Part shown: piece by piece, positions 39,534 through 43,739 of the stretch | How the letters are laid out: each line of letters begins with the position of its first letter | Numbering within the stretch: position 1 is the first letter of the stretch | NCBI RefSeq assembly: GCF_000222585.1 | Contig: NZ_AFWE01000050.1 | Coordinates: 1 to 43,739, forward strand | DNA length: 43,739 bases | DNA from: Vibrio scophthalmi LMG 19158 | GTDB taxonomy: Bacteria > Pseudomonadota > Gammaproteobacteria > Enterobacterales > Vibrionaceae | Reading direction: 5' to 3' | Translations under genes and position numbers: made by a program | The notes under the pieces: generated by a model | Database searches by the model: none | Told to the model about the DNA's origin: nothing | The model's input: the letters and a program-made list of their open reading frames with translations, nothing else

Positions 39534-39562
39534 TACACATTCTCAGTTGTTCCTGTTAAAAT
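39534..39562 (+). promoter_or_regulatory. Candidate map promoter
   Basis: -35 TACACA (39534-39539), a 17-bp spacer, and -10 TAAAAT (39557-39562), about 45 nt upstream of the map start. The rest of the 391-bp rpsB-map gap belongs to the rpsB leader and promoter; I see no other gene in it. Confidence 0.5.
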
Positions 39563-39610
39563 AGCGTAATCCGCACATTTTTGTGCCGTTGAGTAAGTAG
39601 AGAAAAGCCA

Positions 39611-40489
39611 ATGTCAATCAAGATCAAAACGGCTGAAGAAGTCGAACGTATGCGCATCGCAGGTAGCCTAGCTGCCGATATTCTAGAAATGATCGAACCT
39701 CATATTAAAGCTGGGGTAAACACCGACACGTTGAACCAAATCTGTCACGATTATGCTCTAGAAAAAGGCGCATATTCTGCCCCACTTGACTACTATGGTT
39801 TCCCGAAATCAATCTGTACTTCTATTAACCACATCGTGTGTCACGGCATTCCTGCGACGCAAGATGAAATGGGTAGCAATGGCCAAATGAAGCCAGCTGT
39901 ACTTAAAAATGGCGACATCATTAACGTCGACATCACTGTGATCATTCCTGACGATGAAAACGCCGATCTCAGCGTGCGTCCGGAAGGTTACCACGGCGAT
40001 ACGTCTAAAATGTTCTTCGTTGGTGATGCGTCACCTGAAGACAAGCGTCTATGTATGGTCACTCAAGAAGCACTGTATGTCGGCATGAAGCAAGTAAAAC
40101 CAGGTGCAACGGTGGGTGACATCGGTACTGCGATTGAAAAGCACATCAAAACCAACAACAAAAATAACCCACGTAATAAGTTCTCTATCGTGAAAGATTT
40201 TTGTGGCCACGGCATCGGTAATGAATTCCATGAAGAACCACAAGTGGTCCATTACAAAAACAACGATCGCCGCGTACTAAAAGAAGGCATGTGCTTCACC
40301 ATTGAACCGATGATCAATGCGGGTAAATTTGGCTGTACCGTCGACGCGCAAGACGATTGGACGGTATACACCGGTGACGGCAAAAAATCAGCTCAATACG
40401 AGCACACCATAATGGTGACCAAAGATGGCTGTGAAGTCTTCACTCTACGCAGTGATGAAAGCATCCCTCGTTTGATGAAAAACGCATAA
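39611..40489 (+). CDS. map: Map, type I methionine aminopeptidase
   Basis: Removes the initiator methionine from nascent proteins. Pita-bread fold with five metal ligands visible: Asp107 (NVDITV), Asp130 (HGDTS), His200 (GHGIG), Glu232 (TIEPM) and Glu264 (YEHT). At 292 residues it exceeds the E. coli enzyme (264). The extra length is about 12 residues between the two aspartates (PDDENADLSVRPEG), about 7 before the histidine (NNKNNPRN), and some around residue 90. It is divergent from rpsB, as in E. coli, and followed by a terminator. Confidence 0.96.
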   Translation: MSIKIKTAEEVERMRIAGSLAADILEMIEPHIKAGVNTDTLNQICHDYALEKGAYSAPLDYYGFPKSICTSINHIVCHGIPATQDEMGSNGQMKPAVLKNGDIINVDITVIIPDDENADLSVRPEGYHGDTSKMFFVGDASPEDKRLCMVTQEALYVGMKQVKPGATVGDIGTAIEKHIKTNNKNNPRNKFSIVKDFCGHGIGNEFHEEPQVVHYKNNDRRVLKEGMCFTIEPMINAGKFGCTVDAQDDWTVYTGDGKKSAQYEHTIMVTKDGCEVFTLRSDESIPRLMKNA

Positions 40490-40498
40490 TATCTTCCC

Positions 40499-40527
40499 TA
40501 TCCCCGCTTTTGCGGGGATATTTTTTT
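40499..40527 (+). terminator. Intrinsic terminator of map
   Basis: Perfect 9-bp stem TATCCCCGC / GCGGGGATA with a TTTT loop and seven T's, 10 nt after the map stop. It shows that the in-frame ATG at 40510 cannot be the glnD start. Confidence 0.95.
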
Positions 40528-40578
40528 GTCTTACCGAATTTGATAAAGTGCAATCAACAACTCAGCACGGAAGCCACT

Positions 40579-43203
40579 ATGCCTTTTCAATCCCCGCTCA
40601 CATTCAGTGACGAGCAAATTAATATTAGCGAGCTGAAAGCTCAATTAGAGCAGTTTGCTGACTATCAACGAAAAGAGTTCCTTAACCACCATCCAGTCAA
40701 TGATCTAGTACTCGGTCGCGCCGAATATACCGATTTACTGCTCAACCGTTTGTGGCAACATTTTGGTTTTGCTCGCTTACCCAATATCAGTTTGGTGGCC
40801 GTGGGCGGTTATGGCCGAGGAGAACTTCACCCTCTTTCCGATATCGACATGCTGATCGTGTCGAAAAAAAACTTACCTGAGCATTTAGCCAGCAAGGTAA
40901 GTGAATTTATTACTTTGCTGTGGGACTTACGCCTAGAGATCGGTCACGCTGTCCGTACCATTGAGCAATGCGCTGAAATCGGTCGCGCCGATCTTACCGT
41001 CGCGACCAATCTACAAGAATCCCGCTTACTGTGTGGTTGTGAAGATACTTTCCACCAGCTGAAAATGGTGATTCACTCAGAATCATTCTGGCCAAGCGAA
41101 ACCTTCTACAAAGCCAAAGTTCAAGAACAAAAAAACCGTCATGCACGCTATCACGACACCACCTACAACCTTGAACCTGATATCAAGTCAACGCCTGGTG
41201 GTCTGCGAGATATCCATACTCTAAGCTGGGTTGCTAGACGCCACTTTGGCGCAACCTCCCTGCTCGAGATGAGCCGTTACGGCTTTCTAACCGATGCGGA
41301 ATATCGTGAACTGGTCGAGTGTCAGGATTTTTTATGGCGAGTGCGCTTTGCGCTGCATATCGAACTACGTCGTTACGATAATCGCCTCACCTTTGCTCAT
41401 CAGGCCCAAGTTGCCGAAAACCTCGGCTTTGTTGGCGAAGGCAATCGCGGCGTGGAAATGATGATGAAAGAGTTTTACCGCACACTACGCCGTGTGGCTG
41501 AACTTAATAAAATGCTGCTCAAACTGTTTGATCAAGCGATCCTAAATAACGGCACAGAAAGTCCACCGCAAATCATCACCGACGATTTCCAACGGCGCGG
41601 TAACTTAATCGAAGCTCGTAAACCTGCGCTGTTTCAAGCTCGCCCAGAAACCATCTTGGACATGTTTTTGCTCATCGCCAATGACTCAACTATTGAAGGC
41701 GTTGCACCGCCAACACTGCGCCAGCTACGAACGGCTCGTCGTCGCCTCAACAAATTTCTCCATACCATACCTGCGGCTCGAGAAAAGTTTTTGGAACTAT
41801 GTCGCCACCCCAACGCGCTGCATAAAGCATTTAGCTTGATGCACAAATTAGGTGTATTAGCCGCCTATTTACCGCAGTGGAGCCAAATTGTTGGTCAAAT
41901 GCAGTTTGACCTATTCCACGTATACACCGTGGATGAACACAGCATGCGCTTGCTCAAACATATCAATACTTTTAGTTATGCAAAAAACCACGGCAAACAC
42001 CCTATTTGCTGCGAGGTATATCCGCGCATCCAAAAGAAAGAACTGCTGATCATTGCCGCTATTTTCCACGATATCGGTAAAGGACGTGGCGGAGACCACT
42101 CAGTGATTGGCGCCAAAGAAGCGTATGATTTCTGTATGGAACATGGCCTCTCAACGCCAGAAGCCAACTTAGTCTCTTGGCTAGTACGTCATCACTTACT
42201 GATGTCAGTTACCGCTCAACGTCGTGATATTTACGATCCAGAAGTGATCACCGAATTTGCCAAGCTAGTACGAGATGAAGAGTATCTCGAATACCTAGTC
42301 TGCCTAACCGTTGCCGACATCTGTGCGACTAACCCCGAGTTGTGGAACAGCTGGAAGCGCACCTTACTGGCGGAGCTCTTCTATTCCTCTCAACGAGCTC
42401 TGCGACGCGGCTTAGAAAACCCCGTTGATGTGCGCGAGCGTATCCGCCACAACCAACAAATGGCCTCAGCCGTGCTGCGTAAAGAGGGCTTTACCGCCAG
42501 AGAAATTGAAGTGTTATGGCAACGCTTTAAAGCCGATTACTTCCTGCGTCATACGCATAAACAAATTGCGTGGCATTGTAGCCACCTACTGCGCCACGAT
42601 GATCCAAGCAAACCATTGGTGTTGATCAGCGAAAAAGCCACACGCGGTGGCACCGAAGTCTTTGTTTACCATAAAGACCAGCACGCGCTGTTTGCCACCG
42701 TGGTAGCAGAACTGGACAGGCGTAACTTCAACGTTCATGACGCGCAGGTCATGACCAGCAAAGACGGTTATGTACTCGATACTTTTATGGTATTAGACCA
42801 GCATGGTGATGCGATTGAAGTTGGCCGCCATAAGGCCGTCATTAAGCATTTAACTCACGTACTACAAGATGGCCGACCAACTAAGATCCGCACCCGACGC
42901 ACGCCACGTAACTTGCAGCACTTTAAGGTAAAAACCAAAGTGGATTTTTTACCAAGTAAAAGTAAAAAACGCACCACGTTGGAGTTTGTCGCATTAGACA
43001 CCCCTGGTTTATTGGCCACTGTTGGGGCAACATTTGCCGACCTCAATATTAATCTCCACGCTGCAAAAATCACCACGATTGGGGAGCGAGCCGAAGATTT
43101 GTTTATCATTACTGGCACTGAAGGCGGCAAGCTTAGTGAACAAGAAAAGAGCCTATTGCGCGAGGCTTTATGCGCTAACGTTGAGGAACTCGCACCAAAC
43201 TGA
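40579..43203 (+). CDS. glnD: GlnD, bifunctional uridylyltransferase/uridylyl-removing enzyme
   Basis: Glutamine sensor that uridylylates PII (GlnB, at 18.1-18.4 kb) when nitrogen is low and removes UMP when glutamine is high. The domain order in 874 residues is complete. The nucleotidyltransferase motif GGYGRGELHPLSDIDML is at about 75-92, a linker domain follows, and the HD hydrolase motif HDIGKGRGGDHS is at about 495-507. Two C-terminal ACT domains lie at about 688-745 (GTEVFVYHKDQHALFATVVA) and 798-865 (LEFVALDTPGLLATVGA). The start at 40579 (MPFQSPLTF) has GGAAG five bases upstream; the longer frame from 40510 begins inside the map terminator. Confidence 0.97.
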   Translation: MPFQSPLTFSDEQINISELKAQLEQFADYQRKEFLNHHPVNDLVLGRAEYTDLLLNRLWQHFGFARLPNISLVAVGGYGRGELHPLSDIDMLIVSKKNLPEHLASKVSEFITLLWDLRLEIGHAVRTIEQCAEIGRADLTVATNLQESRLLCGCEDTFHQLKMVIHSESFWPSETFYKAKVQEQKNRHARYHDTTYNLEPDIKSTPGGLRDIHTLSWVARRHFGATSLLEMSRYGFLTDAEYRELVECQDFLWRVRFALHIELRRYDNRLTFAHQAQVAENLGFVGEGNRGVEMMMKEFYRTLRRVAELNKMLLKLFDQAILNNGTESPPQIITDDFQRRGNLIEARKPALFQARPETILDMFLLIANDSTIEGVAPPTLRQLRTARRRLNKFLHTIPAAREKFLELCRHPNALHKAFSLMHKLGVLAAYLPQWSQIVGQMQFDLFHVYTVDEHSMRLLKHINTFSYAKNHGKHPICCEVYPRIQKKELLIIAAIFHDIGKGRGGDHSVIGAKEAYDFCMEHGLSTPEANLVSWLVRHHLLMSVTAQRRDIYDPEVITEFAKLVRDEEYLEYLVCLTVADICATNPELWNSWKRTLLAELFYSSQRALRRGLENPVDVRERIRHNQQMASAVLRKEGFTAREIEVLWQRFKADYFLRHTHKQIAWHCSHLLRHDDPSKPLVLISEKATRGGTEVFVYHKDQHALFATVVAELDRRNFNVHDAQVMTSKDGYVLDTFMVLDQHGDAIEVGRHKAVIKHLTHVLQDGRPTKIRTRRTPRNLQHFKVKTKVDFLPSKSKKRTTLEFVALDTPGLLATVGATFADLNINLHAAKITTIGERAEDLFIITGTEGGKLSEQEKSLLREALCANVEELAPN

Positions 43204-43217
43204 TCTCGACCACAAGT

Positions 43218-43226
43218 TGATAAAAT
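43218..43226 (+). promoter_or_regulatory. Candidate promoter of the DUF3461 gene
   Basis: Extended -10 sequence TGATAAAAT (TGn plus TAAAAT), 15 nt after the glnD stop, without a clear -35. It predicts a start at about 43233, so the leader RNA would begin just before the left arm of the outer stem described for the leader. Confidence 0.45.
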
Positions 43227-43232
43227 AGCCAG

Positions 43233-43347
43233 TAAGGCGGCTACCTCCAATCAGTATAGGCTGCTACATTAAATGGGTGAATACTCGACATCATTCTCGA
43301 AGTCATTGAAGAGTAAGCCACTTTCACCCTATTTTATGAGGTAGCCT
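43233..43347 (+). promoter_or_regulatory. Structured leader masking the ribosome-binding site of the DUF3461 gene
   Basis: Three nested pairings. The outer stem is GGCTACCTC (43239-43247) with GAGGTAGCC (43338-43346), 9 bp, whose right arm contains the GAGG Shine-Dalgarno. The middle stem is AAATGGGTGAA (43271-43281) with TTCACCC-T-ATTT (43323-43334), 11 bp with one bulge. The inner stem is TACTC (43282-43286) with GAGTA (43311-43315). An alternative pairing, ATAGGCT (43256-43262) with AGCCTAT (43343-43349), would instead cover the start codon and excludes the outer stem. Function is inferred. Confidence 0.55.
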
Positions 43348-43731
43348 ATGTTTGCAAATCTTATCGGTTTAGGCATTCAAGATCCGCAGCAGATTGAACG
43401 TTATTCTTTGCGTCAAGAAGCCCATAAAGACGTGTTAAAAATCTATTTCCGTAAACAAAAGGGCGAATTGTTCGCCAAAAGCGTTAAATTCAAATACCCA
43501 CGCCAGATCAAAAACGTTTTAGTTGATAGTGGTAGCCATAAATACAAAGAAGTTACCGAAATCAACCGCAACCTCACCTTGGTCATTGATGAGCTAAACA
43601 AGATCACCAAGCCGGTAAAATTGGCAGAGGTGGATGTAAAACAGAAAATCTTATCTGATTTACGCCATTTGGAAAAAGTCGTGTCGAGTAAGATCGCAGA
43701 GATAGAAGCGGATCTAGAAAAGTTGAAGTGA
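43348..43731 (+). CDS. DUF3461 family protein, function unknown
   Basis: A 127-residue, lysine-rich cytoplasmic protein starting [21 protein letters not shown]. The segment [19 protein letters not shown] and the following [12 protein letters not shown] are the conserved core of the DUF3461 family of gammaproteobacteria. The C-terminal third ([20 protein letters not shown]) is a predicted helix or coiled coil. I know no established function. It has no signal peptide, membrane segment or catalytic motif that I can recognise. The start has GAGG seven bases upstream, inside a predicted stem. It lies 144 nt after glnD. Confidence 0.85.
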   Translation: MFANLIGLGIQDPQQIERYSLRQEAHKDVLKIYFRKQKGELFAKSVKFKYPRQIKNVLVDSGSHKYKEVTEINRNLTLVIDELNKITKPVKLAEVDVKQKILSDLRHLEKVVSSKIAEIEADLEKLK

Positions 43732-43739
43732 GAAGCGAG

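Noticed and set aside
40510-40578. N-terminal extension of glnD by 23 codons
   Set aside because: The upstream ATG lies inside the map terminator hairpin. The ATG at 40579 has a proper Shine-Dalgarno and matches the family start.

Overview
This 43.7 kb window is chromosomal core DNA of a gammaproteobacterium, almost certainly a Vibrio (Vibrionaceae). The evidence is the gene order, proteins that read as close relatives of Vibrio and E. coli orthologues, moderate GC, and a repeat family at about 5.7-6.16 kb that resembles the dispersed intergenic repeats of vibrios. I cannot fix the species. I see no tRNA or rRNA genes, insertion sequences, prophage, CRISPR array or defence island.

Layout. 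(1) 1-2.5 kb: methionine uptake operon metNIQ, with metN cut by the window edge. (2) 2.6-3.0 kb, minus strand: a two-gene operon of zinc-independent ribosomal protein paralogues (L31 type B and L36 type B) behind a 20-bp perfect palindrome that looks like a Zur operator. (3) 3.1-5.7 kb: trmO and proS, then a strong terminator. (4) 5.7-6.16 kb: a tandem, roughly 200-bp repeat unit that also supplies the stop codon of the neighbouring yafJ. (5) 6.2-10.5 kb: yafJ and gmhA (minus), and divergent fadE with a probable FadR operator. (6) 10.5-18 kb: a TIGR03503-like membrane protein and dnaQ (minus), rnhA (plus), a yafS-type methyltransferase (minus), gloB, mltD and a YIP1 membrane protein (plus), and a YafD-type endonuclease/phosphatase (minus). 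(7) 18-39.2 kb: a long minus-strand series read rpsB, tsf, pyrH, frr, uppS, cdsA, dxr, rseP, bamA, skp, lpxD, fabZ, lpxA, lpxB, rnhB, dnaE, accA, tilS, glnB. (8) 39.6-43.7 kb, plus strand: map, glnD and a DUF3461 gene.

How the genes work together. Block 7 joins translation factors, isoprenoid and phospholipid precursor synthesis (dxr, uppS, cdsA), outer-membrane assembly (rseP, bamA, skp), lipid A synthesis (lpxD, lpxA, lpxB), fatty-acid synthesis (fabZ, accA) and replication (dnaE, rnhB). Intrinsic terminators or attenuators divide it at rpsB/tsf, tsf/pyrH, frr/uppS, lpxD/fabZ, lpxA/lpxB and accA/tilS, so it is a set of coupled units rather than one transcript. GlnD (plus strand) and its substrate GlnB (minus strand) are in the same window and form the nitrogen-signalling pair.

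No new multi-gene system is visible. The best candidates for undescribed biology are RNA or regulatory: a nested structured leader before the DUF3461 gene whose outer stem pairs with its Shine-Dalgarno sequence, the repeat tract forming the 3' end of yafJ, and the Zur-like palindrome at the ribosomal-paralogue operon.
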